A stretch of 64,000 nt of DNA, from contig JAFWDU010000007.1 in assembly GCA_017516005.1 (NCBI GenBank), positions 21,690 to 85,689 on the forward strand, given 5' to 3'. The translations under genes were made by a program, and so were the position numbers. Below, one piece after another: positions 51,424 through 61,157 of the stretch; position 1 is the stretch's first letter; the number at the start of each line of letters is the position of its first letter. Under the pieces are notes generated by a model. It saw only the letters and a list, made by a program, of their open reading frames with translations, ran no database searches and was not told the origin of the DNA. This stretch comes from Oscillospiraceae bacterium. Lineage in GTDB: Bacteria > Bacillota > Clostridia > Oscillospirales > Oscillospiraceae.

Positions 51424-52740
51424 TTACATTTCTCCGGTATTCCAGTCAATCTTGATAAAATGGAACAGATTCCGCAGCGCATCCTCTGTCAGACTTCCAT
51501 TGTTGGGGCCGATGGAAGCGGAATAGACTGTCTCACCCTTCTGATCCAGAATAAATCGTCCATTCTCTTCGGCAAGCTCCGTGCGTCGGCTCCCCGTAAA
51601 AGCATAGATGGTACACAGCTCCTGTTCGCCGGTTTCTGGACTCCAGCGGGAGAATACCAGTCCGGCAACGCTGCCTACATTTTTCCCGCGGTAGATGACT
51701 AGCTGCCCCCATTCCTCCGGAAGCACCAGGTACCAGCCGCCGTTGTTCTGAAACTGGTGATAGGTGCGGAGCTTTTTTACCCGCTCCCCCTCCAGCGTCA
51801 GATTATACCATTCGATGGTCCAGAAGCTGGAGCTGTCCGGCTGGGTGCTCAGAGGCACCGGATCCGGCAGTTCCAGAATCCCGTCGGAATCCACATCCGC
51901 CGCATAGACATTGTATTCCCGGATCGTGGAAGCAACTCCCACATCCTCCCGGGCGGCAATATTCGTCAGAACGCCGTTGCGAAGCGCGAATACATCGGTA
52001 ACAAGCGAGTCCTCCTCATGATTTCCCGCCACGAAGACCGCCGGCACATTCTCCGCCAGTTTGCCCGTGATAATCCGGCGGATGGTTGTCACTCCCTGGG
52101 AGAGATAAGCCTCCGGGAGCCGGACCATGCTGTCATTCTCATAATAGAAAAGGGACGCAGCGCCGGTCGGCTCGTCTGAACTGAACCGTACCAGAAACAG
52201 CTCGTTTTTTCCGTCCTGATTCAGATCGACTGCCCGGTATTCGCTGCACGCCGCACTCATCAGTTCTGTCAGGCCCTCTTTCCGAAGGCTGTAAACGGAA
52301 AGCGCCCTTGAGATCTGGTTGCTCACCTGGCTTGCCAGCACCAGTTCCGCACCGCCTTCGCCGTCAAGCTGAATATACTCAACGCTCTGGAAGGAACTGC
52401 CGTTGCCCTCGATAATTGCGATGTTCTGATAGGCACCGTCCCGAAGTGCAAAAATATATGCCTTGAGCGGGAGTTCCCCGCTGGTCCTTACAAAAGCTAT
52501 CGCTTCATACTCCCCGTCTCCGTCCAGATCCGAGAGCTGAATGGCCTGACGGTTAGAGCCTGACACAGGTGCCGCATACTCTGCATCAGAGCCAAGCACC
52601 GCTTCTATCGCGGACTGCAGTTCTCTGTATTCTTCACTGATGTGCGGGAGCTGATAGAGATCCTCCGTTGACTTCAGGCATCCCGAAAGTGAGAGGATCA
52701 TTGCCGCTGCAAGAAGCAGCGCCAGAAGCCGTTTTTTCAA
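51424..52740 (-). CDS. Predicted lipoprotein with EF-hand-like/FG-GAP-type repeats
   Basis: A 438-residue exported lipoprotein (signal with lipobox LSGC, Cys21). It carries several short Asp-rich loops, DLDGDGEYEA, DLNQDGKNEL and DVDSDGILEL, typical of calcium-binding VCBS/FG-GAP or dockerin-like loops, in a beta-rich background. Function unknown. It lies 12 bases before the response regulator gene, so it may be an accessory sensor or a target of that two-component system. It has no enzyme motif. Confidence 0.8.
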   Translation of the reverse strand: MKKRLLALLLAAAMILSLSGCLKSTEDLYQLPHISEEYRELQSAIEAVLGSDAEYAAPVSGSNRQAIQLSDLDGDGEYEAIAFVRTSGELPLKAYIFALRDGAYQNIAIIEGNGSSFQSVEYIQLDGEGGAELVLASQVSNQISRALSVYSLRKEGLTELMSAACSEYRAVDLNQDGKNELFLVRFSSDEPTGAASLFYYENDSMVRLPEAYLSQGVTTIRRIITGKLAENVPAVFVAGNHEEDSLVTDVFALRNGVLTNIAAREDVGVASTIREYNVYAADVDSDGILELPDPVPLSTQPDSSSFWTIEWYNLTLEGERVKKLRTYHQFQNNGGWYLVLPEEWGQLVIYRGKNVGSVAGLVFSRWSPETGEQELCTIYAFTGSRRTELAEENGRFILDQKGETVYSASIGPNNGSLTEDALRNLFHFIKIDWNTGEM

Positions 52741-52855
52741 TCTTTGACGCTCCTTCCGACTAAATCGCAGAATATTATAGCAGATAATCTGCAGAAAAGA
52801 TAGCAGAATTCCGGTAAAACAGATTATCCTTTTTTTGCCAGTTTTATCCGGCCTT

Positions 52856-55800
52856 TTACTTCAGAACTACGTTTTCCGGCCCGAGAATGCTTCTGAGTTC
52901 CTCCAGCAGTTCTTCCGCCGGCTGGGCAGCCGTTCCCCTGCGCACCCCTGTGTCTGCAAAATAGAGCACCGCCTGGGTCTGTCCGGGGAACATATTCAGG
53001 CATGCCTTTGCCTTGCGGTATTCCAGAGAATCTTCGCTTGGAAGCTTCAGGAACAGTTTTTCCGGTTTCTGTGCCGGCGTTTCCTGTCGGACCGGCTCCC
53101 CCTGAGCCTGCAGTTCCGTCACCTGCGGCACTTTTGCCTGTTCTTTCTCAAAATCCTGCAGATTCCACACCTGGTTTACAATCAGCTGCGGAGATTTTTC
53201 ATCCCGGACGGAAATGCGTCCCTGTACCAGAACTGCCTGATTCGGCTGAAGATAGACCCCGTACTGATCCAGGACGCTGGAGAACGCCAGCAGTTCCATG
53301 GAATCTGTTTCGTCCTCCAGGGTGACGTACGCCATCATGGTCTGATTCTTGGTGGCTTTCATTTTCACCTGTTCCACCATGCCGGCAATGTTCACCGTCT
53401 GATTGTCCCGAAATTGCTTCGGTCCCTCCGGATCCGCGAAATCCTGATTCACCGCGCCGATAGAGACCGCTTTGACACGTTTCAGTGCATCACGGTAATC
53501 ATCCATGGGGTGTCCAGAGAGATAGAGTCCCGTTGTCTGCTTCTCAAAAAGCATAAGCTCACGTCTGGAGAGTTCCTCCATTATCGGAGCCGTCACCTGC
53601 AGCGTCTGCTGAGGCTGATCCGGCTGCAGATCAAACAGGCTGATCTGGCCTGCCACATTTCGCCGCGCGGCATTGGTCACTGCATCCATCACCTGTTCAT
53701 AGATGCTCAGCATCTGTGCCCGGTTGAGGCCGAGTCCGTCCATGGCGCCGCATTTGATCAGGTTTTCCATGGCCCGTTTGTTCAGATCCGTGCCGTTCAT
53801 CCGGCGGCAGAAATCCTCAAGGGATTTGAAGTTCCCCCGCTGGGTGCGCTCCGCTACCAGTTTCTGGATAAACCCTCTCCCGATATTCTTGATGGCGCTC
53901 ATGCCAAAGCGAATTCCGCCCTCCACAGGGGTAAAGGAATCGCCGGACTCGTTGACTGCAGGAGGCAGCACTGCGATTCCCATCTCCCGGCATTCAGCAA
54001 TGTACTCCGCGATCTTGGCGGCACTGTCGAAGACGCTGGTCATCAGCGCCGCCATGTATTCCTTCGGATAATGGCGTTTGAGATACGCGGTCTCGTAGGA
54101 TACCTTGGCATAGCAGACGGCATGGGCCTTGTTGAAGGCGTAGTTGGCAAAATCGAGGATCTGGTCATAAATGGTCTGCGCAACCTGCTCCGGAACACCA
54201 TTCCTGACGGCGCCGGCGATATTCCGCTCCGGATCTCCGAAAATGAAGGCATTCCGTTCGGCTTCTATCACCGCCTGCTTCTTCTTGGAGATTGCACGCC
54301 GCATATTGTCCGCCTGTCCGAGGGTGTATCCGCCCATCTGCCGGAATATCTCAATCACCTGCTCCTGATAGACAATGCAGCCGTAGGTGACCGAGAGAAT
54401 CGGCTCCAGCATGGGGTGCAGATAGCTGATCTTTTCCGGGTGCTGCTTGGATTCAATAAACCGGGGAATGGAGTCCATGGGACCCGGCCGGTAGAGTGCC
54501 ACAATGGCCGTGATGTCCTCCAGTGACTGGGGCTTCAGGCCGGTGCACACCGAGGTAATGCCTGCAGATTCCAGCTGGAATACGCCTGAGGTCCTGCCCT
54601 GTGTCAGCATCTCATAGGTCTCCGCATCGTCCTCCGGGACTTTCTCGACTTCAAAGCCCGGCTCTTTCTTTCGGATGGATTCCTCCGCATCCCGGATTAC
54701 CGTCAGGTTCCGGAGTCCCAGAAAATCCATCTTCAGGAGGCCCAGTTCCTCCAGCGTCGTCATGGTAAACTGGGTGACAATGGTCTCGTCATTGCGGGCA
54801 AGGGGCACATAGTCATAGACCGGGAGCTTGGTAATAACCACGCCGGCGGCATGCGTGGAGGTATTGCGCGGCATGCCCTCTATGGCGCGGGCAGTGTCAA
54901 TGAGCTCGTGAACCCGCTCGTCGGAATCATACATCTGTTTGAGCTGAGGAGACACTTTGAGCGCCTCGTCCAGCGTAATATGGAGCGTGGTGGGAACCAG
55001 TTTGGCGACTACATCCGTCTCAGCAAAGGTGAAGTTCAGAGCTCTGCCCACATCCCGCACCGCGCCTCTCGCCGCCATCGTGCCGAAGGTGACAATCTGC
55101 GCCACGTGATCCGCGCCGTATTTCCGCATGACGTACTCTATGACTTCGCCGCGGCGTGTCTGACAGAAATCCGTATCAAAATCCGGCATGCTGACACGTT
55201 CCGGATTGAGGAACCGCTCAAAGATGAGCGTATACTTCATGGGGTCGATTTCCGTGATATGCATACAGTAGGCTGCGATGGATCCGGCTCCGGAACCGCG
55301 TCCCGGTCCGACAGGGATCCCGGCTGCCTTTGCCCAGAGAATAAAGTCTGCCACAATGAGATAGTAGTCCACGTATCCCATGCGTTCCACAACGCCCATC
55401 TCATAATCAAGACGTTCCCGATACGCCTTGGGCTCATCGGGATAGCGCTCCCGGAATCCCTCATTGCAGAGCTTTCGGAAATAGGTCAGGGAATCCATTC
55501 CGTCCGGCGCATGATATTCCGGCAGATGGTAATGTCCGAACTCGAAATCCACGCTGCAGCGGTCCGCGATCCGCTGGGTGTTGTCCAGCGCTTCCTGCCA
55601 GCCCGGGAAAAGTGTACGCATCTCCTCTTCGGATTTGATGTAGAACTCATCCGAGGCAAACCGCATCCGGTTGGGGTCATCCACCGTCTTCCCCATCTGT
55701 ATGCACATGAGAACGTCCTGCATCCTGGCATCTTCCCTGCGAAGATAGTGCGCGTCGTTGGTCGCCACCAGAGGCAGTCCGGTCTCCCGATGCATACGGA

Positions 55801-56368
55801 GCAGCGCCTGATTCACCTCAGACTGCTCGGCAATTCCGTGATCCTGCAGCTCCAGATAGAAATGGTCCGGGCCGAAAAGCTCCGCCAGCTCCAGTGCCTT
55901 GTCTCTGGCGCTTTCGTAGCTTTCATTCACGATCGCTTTCGGCACGGCGCCTGCCAGACAGGCAGACAGCGCAATAAGGCCTTCGTGATGATCCCGAAGC
56001 AGCTCCATGTCCACCCGGGGCTTGGAGTAGAACCCCTCCAGGAAGCCGCAGGAGACCATATAGCTCAGATTCCGGTAGCCCTCCTCGTTCTCGCACAGAA
56101 GCACCAGATGACAGGGATCCGAATCCACGCCATGGACCTTGCTGTGCCTGCTGCCGGGCGCGACATAGACCTCACAGCCGATGATCGGCTTGATGCCCTC
56201 CTTCTGCGCCGCGCGGTAAAAATCGATTACACCGTACATGACGCCGTGGTCCGTGATGGCGACCGCGGTCTGTCCCAGTTCCTTGACGCGCTGAATCAGA
56301 CCGGGAATCCGGCATGCGCCGTCCAGCAGGCTGTATTCCGTATGTACATGCAGATGACAAAATGCCAT
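52856..56368 (-). CDS. dnaE: DNA polymerase III alpha subunit (DnaE)
   Basis: The 1170-residue DnaE replicative/lagging-strand polymerase. N-terminal PHP domain (HLHVHTEYSLLDGACRI), the catalytic aspartates in PDFDTDF (near 400), finger and thumb region, tandem helix-hairpin-helix, and a C-terminal OB domain (VNIAGMVEQVKMKATKNQ). The short C-terminal tail after the OB fold is normal for Firmicute DnaE1-type enzymes. The upstream neighbour whiA lies 57 bases away. The 52741-52855 interval is AT-rich and holds nothing clear. Confidence 0.97.
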   Translation of the reverse strand: MAFCHLHVHTEYSLLDGACRIPGLIQRVKELGQTAVAITDHGVMYGVIDFYRAAQKEGIKPIIGCEVYVAPGSRHSKVHGVDSDPCHLVLLCENEEGYRNLSYMVSCGFLEGFYSKPRVDMELLRDHHEGLIALSACLAGAVPKAIVNESYESARDKALELAELFGPDHFYLELQDHGIAEQSEVNQALLRMHRETGLPLVATNDAHYLRREDARMQDVLMCIQMGKTVDDPNRMRFASDEFYIKSEEEMRTLFPGWQEALDNTQRIADRCSVDFEFGHYHLPEYHAPDGMDSLTYFRKLCNEGFRERYPDEPKAYRERLDYEMGVVERMGYVDYYLIVADFILWAKAAGIPVGPGRGSGAGSIAAYCMHITEIDPMKYTLIFERFLNPERVSMPDFDTDFCQTRRGEVIEYVMRKYGADHVAQIVTFGTMAARGAVRDVGRALNFTFAETDVVAKLVPTTLHITLDEALKVSPQLKQMYDSDERVHELIDTARAIEGMPRNTSTHAAGVVITKLPVYDYVPLARNDETIVTQFTMTTLEELGLLKMDFLGLRNLTVIRDAEESIRKKEPGFEVEKVPEDDAETYEMLTQGRTSGVFQLESAGITSVCTGLKPQSLEDITAIVALYRPGPMDSIPRFIESKQHPEKISYLHPMLEPILSVTYGCIVYQEQVIEIFRQMGGYTLGQADNMRRAISKKKQAVIEAERNAFIFGDPERNIAGAVRNGVPEQVAQTIYDQILDFANYAFNKAHAVCYAKVSYETAYLKRHYPKEYMAALMTSVFDSAAKIAEYIAECREMGIAVLPPAVNESGDSFTPVEGGIRFGMSAIKNIGRGFIQKLVAERTQRGNFKSLEDFCRRMNGTDLNKRAMENLIKCGAMDGLGLNRAQMLSIYEQVMDAVTNAARRNVAGQISLFDLQPDQPQQTLQVTAPIMEELSRRELMLFEKQTTGLYLSGHPMDDYRDALKRVKAVSIGAVNQDFADPEGPKQFRDNQTVNIAGMVEQVKMKATKNQTMMAYVTLEDETDSMELLAFSSVLDQYGVYLQPNQAVLVQGRISVRDEKSPQLIVNQVWNLQDFEKEQAKVPQVTELQAQGEPVRQETPAQKPEKLFLKLPSEDSLEYRKAKACLNMFPGQTQAVLYFADTGVRRGTAAQPAEELLEELRSILGPENVVLK

Positions 56369-56424
56369 GGCGGTGTCTTCCTTTCCGATGACTTCAATTG
56401 TTCCGGATTATTCAATGCGGAATG

Positions 56425-57327
56425 TTATACGCTTCTGGCTGCTTCCAGCAGCTTGCGCAGCCGGTGATTGACTGCAGATTTGGTGAGCGGCGGTTCATGC
56501 ATGGCGGCAAGTTCCGAAAGCGTTGCCTCCGGATGATCCATACGAAGCTGTGCGGTCTTCCGGATCCGTTCGGACAGCGTCTCGAACTTCCCGGATTCCT
56601 GCAGTACGCGAATTGCCGCCAGATGCTCTTGGGCGGCGTCCACCGCTTTGGACAGATTCGCCGTGTCGCAGTTCACGCGGCGGTTGACTTCATTGCGGAG
56701 ATCCTTCTCCACCTTTGCCTCCATGATCTGCATGGCGCAGACAGGGGCACTAATAAGGGTAAGAAAGTCCTCGATGGCGTTGGACTGTTTGAAATAAAGG
56801 ATCCTCTCCCCGCCGCGCACAGTGTCCTTCGGCTGGAATCCCAGTTCCAGCAGCAGGGCATAGCACTCCGCATTGACCACGATGTGGCTGGTGGAGAGCT
56901 CCAGATGATAACGTTTCTCCGGATTGGTCACGCTGCCTCCCGCAAGGAAGGCTCCTCTCAGGAAGCTGACCTGGCAGTGCTCCTCCTCAAGAGCACCCAG
57001 GTTAATGTGCAGACTCAGGCTTTCTCCCGCGTTCAGGCCGAAGCCTTCGAAAATGGCAGAGATTTTCGCGGGATCCGTGAACTGATAAATCATCTTTCCC
57101 GGCTGATCCAGCGTTTCCGGCTGATCATCAAAGCTGATCGAGAATGCCTTCCGGAACAGCTGCGGCAGTCTTGCCGCAAAATCCCTGCTCTCGGTGACAA
57201 TGCGGATTCCGGAAGCGCTGCAGGCGGAGCAGTACAGAAGCACGCCGTAGCATTCCGCCACCGCGCAGCAGTGCCTGCTGATCGCGGTTCTGCACAGTTC
57301 CGCGCGCACATTGGAAGCAAATGACAT
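56425..57327 (-). CDS. whiA: DNA-binding protein WhiA
   Basis: WhiA combines a degenerate LAGLIDADG homing-endonuclease fold (about 20-190) and a C-terminal helix-turn-helix (ATLSELAAMHEPPLTKSAVNHRLRKL). It affects sporulation in Actinobacteria and cell division or chromosome segregation in Firmicutes. 300 residues, GGAGGGGAAAATC before the ATG. In the classic order rapZ-yvcK-whiA. Homing nuclease activity is not expected. Confidence 0.94.
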   Translation of the reverse strand: MSFASNVRAELCRTAISRHCCAVAECYGVLLYCSACSASGIRIVTESRDFAARLPQLFRKAFSISFDDQPETLDQPGKMIYQFTDPAKISAIFEGFGLNAGESLSLHINLGALEEEHCQVSFLRGAFLAGGSVTNPEKRYHLELSTSHIVVNAECYALLLELGFQPKDTVRGGERILYFKQSNAIEDFLTLISAPVCAMQIMEAKVEKDLRNEVNRRVNCDTANLSKAVDAAQEHLAAIRVLQESGKFETLSERIRKTAQLRMDHPEATLSELAAMHEPPLTKSAVNHRLRKLLEAARSV

Positions 57328-57346
57328 GATTTTCCCCTCCGGAAGT

Positions 57347-58333
57347 TCAGTTCAGGATCTGCATCAGCGCCCGCCCAAGCGCAGCGGGATCATGACGCGC
57401 ATAGGTGCCCGTTGCCGTCAGGGGCGCCCAGAATGTTTTGACGCCCAAGGGATCCAGTTCCCCCTCGTTCGCCATCAGTTCCTCCGCGCCTTCCAGCGCG
57501 TAGGCTTTCCGGACGGATTCCGGGAGATGCCTGGAATTGGAAAGGCAGTAATCGAAGATCTTCCCGCCGCCGTGGCGGAACAGAGCGCTGACATGGTCGG
57601 CGGCGGAATATCCCTCCGTCTCCCCGTCCTGCGTCATGATATTGAGTACATAGACCCGCTTTGCCTTCGTTTGCTTCAATGCATCCGAGATGCCGTCAAC
57701 CAGGAGATTTGGAATAATGCTGGTATAGAGGCTTCCGGGGCCGAGAAGAACCAGATCCGCGTTGAGGATCGCCTCCACACTCTGTGAGAGTGCCTTCGGA
57801 TGCTCCGGGATAAGCCGAACCTGGCTGATTCTGCAGTCATTCTCCTTCTTGGCCATAAAGATCTTGCTCTCGCCGAGGATCGTGCTGCCGTTCTCGAATT
57901 CCGCCTCCAGAAACACGTTTTCATTGGTAACCGGCAGAACCCGACCCACAATGGACAGAACCTGCCCCATGCGGGTTACCGCCTGATCAAAGGAGTCGCT
58001 GATGCCGTTCAGCGCTGCCAGAAACAGGTTCCCGAAGCTCTGCCCCTTAAGACTTCCTTCCGAAAAGCGGTAATCAAACACCTGTTCCATAATCGGCTCC
58101 GTGTTTGCAAGCGCCAGAATGCAGTTTCGGATGTCACCCGGAGGCAGAATCCCCAGATCCTCCCGCAGCATTCCGGATCCGCCCCCATCGTCTGCGACGG
58201 TGACAATTGCCGTGATGTCGCTGGATAGATATTTGATGCCGCGCAGCAGAGTGGAAAGGCCGTGGCCTCCGCCGATGGCGCAGATCCGTGGTTCTCCCCG
58301 TCCGGGCAGATATACTTTGACCGATTCATCCAT
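57347..58333 (-). CDS. yvcK: YvcK/CofD-like UDP-sugar-binding protein
   Basis: A 328-residue Rossmann-like protein of the CofD superfamily (YvcK, GlmR). It has the motifs IGGGHGLSTLLRG, VTVADDGGGSGMLRE and ALANTEPI. In Bacillus it binds UDP-GlcNAc and supports cell-wall synthesis on gluconeogenic carbon. It does not carry out the CofD transferase reaction. Located 10 bases after rapZ and 19 bases before whiA. Confidence 0.94.
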   Translation of the reverse strand: MDESVKVYLPGRGEPRICAIGGGHGLSTLLRGIKYLSSDITAIVTVADDGGGSGMLREDLGILPPGDIRNCILALANTEPIMEQVFDYRFSEGSLKGQSFGNLFLAALNGISDSFDQAVTRMGQVLSIVGRVLPVTNENVFLEAEFENGSTILGESKIFMAKKENDCRISQVRLIPEHPKALSQSVEAILNADLVLLGPGSLYTSIIPNLLVDGISDALKQTKAKRVYVLNIMTQDGETEGYSAADHVSALFRHGGGKIFDYCLSNSRHLPESVRKAYALEGAEELMANEGELDPLGVKTFWAPLTATGTYARHDPAALGRALMQILN

Positions 58334-58343
58334 GGTCCTGTCT

Positions 58344-59204
58344 TCACTCCTGTCTCATATCCCTGTGGTGCACAACCGTATGGTAGCCGTTCTCCGTCAG
58401 GCGTTTTCCGAGTTCCACACTGACCGCGACTGAGCGGTGGTGGCCGCCTGTGCATCCGATGCAGACACTCACGCCGGATCGGCCAGCCTCCGCGCACAAA
58501 GGCAGCATGCATTTCAGAAGATCCTCCAGCCGATCCATCAGGGTCTGTGCCTGCGGGAAGGAAAAGACATATTCCGCCACTTCCCGGTCCTCGCCTGTCT
58601 TGTGCCGCAGTTCCTCCACGTAATAGGGATTCGGAAGCATTCTTACATCTATCACCAGGTCCGCATCCAGGGGAATGCCGTATTTATAGCCGAAGGACAT
58701 GATGGTCACAGTCATTTCACCGGCCGTCTTGCCACTGCCGTAGGTTGCGATCAGGGCATCCTGAAGCCCCGTGCGGGGCATAGCCGACGTGTCAATGATC
58801 TCATTGGCAAGGGCGCGAATCGGGGCAAGCTGCTGACGCTCCGCCTCCACCGCATCCTGCAGCGTTTTATAGTCCTTCTGCAGGGGATGCTCCCTGCGGG
58901 TTTCCTTGTAACGTTTGATGATGGTCTGCGTGTCCGCATCGAGGAACAGCGTGGAGTAGCTGCAGCCAAGCTCATCAATCCGCTTAAGCGTCTGGACGTA
59001 GCTTTCCGCCGTCAGTCCACTGCGCACATCTGTCAGCATCGCCACCTTGTCATATTCGCCGTGGTTCGCCATACAGAACTGCACCTGTTCCGGGAGTATC
59101 TGCGCAGGAAGATTTTCCACGCTGTAGTAGCCCAGATCCTCAAGTACCACCGCCGCACGGCTTTTGCCTGCGCCGGACATGCCGGATACGATCAGAAAAT
59201 TCAT
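58344..59204 (-). CDS. rapZ: RNase adapter protein RapZ family
   Basis: A 286-residue P-loop protein (SGMSGAGKSRA, residues 8-18) with the C-terminal block SVCIGCTGGHHRSVAVS of the family. In Enterobacteria RapZ controls glmZ; in Firmicutes (YvcJ) it binds nucleotide and affects competence, so the RNA-adapter role may not apply. It overlaps murB by four bases. Confidence 0.94.
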   Translation of the reverse strand: MNFLIVSGMSGAGKSRAAVVLEDLGYYSVENLPAQILPEQVQFCMANHGEYDKVAMLTDVRSGLTAESYVQTLKRIDELGCSYSTLFLDADTQTIIKRYKETRREHPLQKDYKTLQDAVEAERQQLAPIRALANEIIDTSAMPRTGLQDALIATYGSGKTAGEMTVTIMSFGYKYGIPLDADLVIDVRMLPNPYYVEELRHKTGEDREVAEYVFSFPQAQTLMDRLEDLLKCMLPLCAEAGRSGVSVCIGCTGGHHRSVAVSVELGKRLTENGYHTVVHHRDMRQE

Positions 59205-60130
59205 ACATTCTCCCTTCCCCGGAGAATCCGCACCTCCGGCTCCAGCGTAATTCCGGATAACTCAAGCACCCGTTCCTGAATCAGGCAGATCAGGCGCTTC
59301 ACATCTTCTGCCGTTGCTCCGCCCAGATTGACAACAAATCCCGCGTGCTTCTCGGAGACCGCCGCTCCGCCGACCTGCAGTCCCTTGAGGCCTGCCTGGT
59401 CAATCAGCGCCGCTGCATATCCGCCTGCCGGCCGTTTGAATGTACTGCCTGCGGACGGCAGATCCAGCGGCTGTTTTTCCTTGCGTCTGGCAGCCAAATC
59501 CCGCATTGTCTCCTGAATCTGTTCCGGATCTCCTCTGCGGAGGCGGAAACGGACCGCGCAGACACTGTTTCCGTCATCTGAAATCGCGCTTCCGCGGTAC
59601 CGGAATCCCTGTTCCTCCCCGAGATAGGAGATCTGGGATCCCTCTGCTGTCAGCGTCCAGGTCTGTATCGCGCAGTCCTTCATTTCCCCGCCGTATGCGC
59701 CGGCATTCATCACAACGCCGCCGCCCACCGTGCCGGGGATTCCCTGCGCAAACTCAAGGCCTGTCAGGCCCCGCTGCGCCGCAAAAACAGACAGGCGGGA
59801 AAGAGTTACTCCGCACAGGGCGACAATCGCGTCCGGGTCATCGGCCGCCGCATGAAGATCCTGCATTTCTTTTTTTGTCTGGATTACCACGCCGTCCAGG
59901 CCTTCGTCCGGCGCCAGTACGTTGCTCCCCGCGCCGAGCAGAAGCCATGGAAGCTCCCGCTCGCGGACAAATCGCAGAACGGACGCCATTTCCTCTTCCG
60001 ACGCCGGAAACACCATGCAGTCAGCGGGACCGCCGATCCGGAAACTGGTATAGTCCGACAAGGGCGCCTGTTCCTCCATCTGCAGTTTCGGCATCTGCGC
60101 GCGAAGATCTCTGATCCACTGTCCGTCCAA
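59201..60130 (-). CDS. murB: UDP-N-acetylenolpyruvoylglucosamine reductase
   Basis: MurB reduces UDP-GlcNAc-enolpyruvate to UDP-MurNAc. The 309-residue FAD protein has SDYTSFRIGGPADC (about 25-38), LLGAGSNVLAPDEGLDGVVIQ, GIPGTVGGGVVMNAGAYGGEM and the late SAGSTFKRPAGGYAAALIDQAGLKG; this is the short type lacking the extra loop Tyr of E. coli type I. TTG start with GGAGGTGA upstream. First gene of the murB-rapZ-yvcK-whiA-dnaE unit. A TATAAT on the minus strand near 60170 may be its promoter, but no -35 is clear. Confidence 0.95.
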   Translation of the reverse strand: MDGQWIRDLRAQMPKLQMEEQAPLSDYTSFRIGGPADCMVFPASEEEMASVLRFVRERELPWLLLGAGSNVLAPDEGLDGVVIQTKKEMQDLHAAADDPDAIVALCGVTLSRLSVFAAQRGLTGLEFAQGIPGTVGGGVVMNAGAYGGEMKDCAIQTWTLTAEGSQISYLGEEQGFRYRGSAISDDGNSVCAVRFRLRRGDPEQIQETMRDLAARRKEKQPLDLPSAGSTFKRPAGGYAAALIDQAGLKGLQVGGAAVSEKHAGFVVNLGGATAEDVKRLICLIQERVLELSGITLEPEVRILRGRENV

Positions 60131-60350
60131 CGGCTGTCACCTCCGAAGAATGAGAGTATAATCTAAATTATTATATCAAATTCTATCCAGAAATAGAATC
60201 CCCATTGTATATTTTCCGAAGATTTTCGTGCTCCGGAAGAGCAGCTCCAAGAGGGCGGTTTTCGAAGAATCCGATCCCGGCTTCAGGCGCAGTCTCCGGA
60301 AGATTTTCTGCTCCTGCACAGGTTCTCGTCATACGCATGCGATCCAGCCG

Positions 60351-60379
60351 TTGAGTGTGCCTCCCTTTTGTGGTATGCT
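60351..60379 (+). promoter_or_regulatory. Promoter of NUDIX gene
   Basis: TTGAGT (60351-60356), 17-base spacer, TATGCT (60374-60379), 35 bases before the GTG start. The rest of the 60131-60350 divergent interval has no gene that I recognise. Confidence 0.72.
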
Positions 60380-60414
60380 TGAGTCAAGCTGGAAAGAAAG
60401 AAGGATGATTCCTC

Positions 60415-61056
60415 GTGAACATCAGAAAAGATCATATTGAAACACTGTATGAATCCAGATTTCTCAAGTGCTATGACATTCGTTATGCCGAAGGAAAGCA
60501 CTATTATGAAGCATCCAGGAGAGAAAAGAATGATCTGGTTGCGAAAAAATCAGACTCCGAATTCCAGCAGATGCTCCCGGACGCGGTCACGGTGGCGGTT
60601 GTGCTTCATCTCCCGGGAAATGACACGCGTCTGCTGATGAGCTATGAATACCGCTATCCCATCGGTCAGTATCTCCTGAGCCCTGTCGCAGGCCTTCTGG
60701 ATCCGGAGGACAGACAGAGTGCGAATCCCCTGATAAACGCCGCGATCCGGGAAATCCGGGAGGAAAGCGGTCTGACCGTCCGGGAACAGGATCGCGTTTA
60801 CGTACTTAACCCCTGCGCATTCTGCACGCCTGGCATCACGGATGAAAGCAACGCCTTCTTATGTGCCGAACTCACACTGGATAATTTGGAAGACCTGAAT
60901 CAGGACGGTGCAGTCGGAACGGAGCTGTTCCGCGGATTTGAACTGCTGGATCGGGAGCGTGCGCAGCGGATTTTCCGAAGCGGCAGAGATGAGCACGGCA
61001 ACTTCTATTCCCTTGCAGCCTGGATGGTTCTCAGCATCTTCCTCTCGCTGTTCTGA
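60415..61056 (+). CDS. NUDIX hydrolase
   Basis: A 213-residue NUDIX protein. The conserved REIREESGL half of the box is at about 119-127, preceded by GLLDPEDRQSANPLINAA, in which the distance from the Gly/Glu pair to the Arg-Glu is longer than the usual seven by about six residues. It resembles ADP-ribose pyrophosphatase-type enzymes, but the substrate is unknown. GTG start with AAGGA nine bases upstream. It is the only plus-strand gene in 8400-64000 apart from the 26704 gene. Confidence 0.85.
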   Translation: MNIRKDHIETLYESRFLKCYDIRYAEGKHYYEASRREKNDLVAKKSDSEFQQMLPDAVTVAVVLHLPGNDTRLLMSYEYRYPIGQYLLSPVAGLLDPEDRQSANPLINAAIREIREESGLTVREQDRVYVLNPCAFCTPGITDESNAFLCAELTLDNLEDLNQDGAVGTELFRGFELLDRERAQRIFRSGRDEHGNFYSLAAWMVLSIFLSLF

Positions 61057-61088
61057 ACACCGCCCGTTCGGAATCCTGCGTGCATAAA

Positions 61089-61118
61089 GGAGAGCCGCTC
61101 GTCAGCGAGCGGCTCTCC
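61089..61118. terminator. Hairpin between convergent NUDIX and hprK genes
   Basis: A perfect 13-base stem, GGAGAGCCGCTCG (61089-61101) with CGAGCGGCTCTCC (61106-61118). The long A tract (61119-61126) is on the plus strand after the stem, so a T tract for minus-strand termination is on the wrong side; the plus-strand tail is A-rich. Function as terminator is likely by position but not by textbook form. Confidence 0.55.
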
Positions 61119-61157
61119 AAAAAAAATATATCATCATCCGCAGGCTGCGCGGTGTTC

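Noticed and set aside
52835..54526. Long plus-strand open frame opposite dnaE
   Set aside because: Antisense shadow of dnaE; no family pattern.
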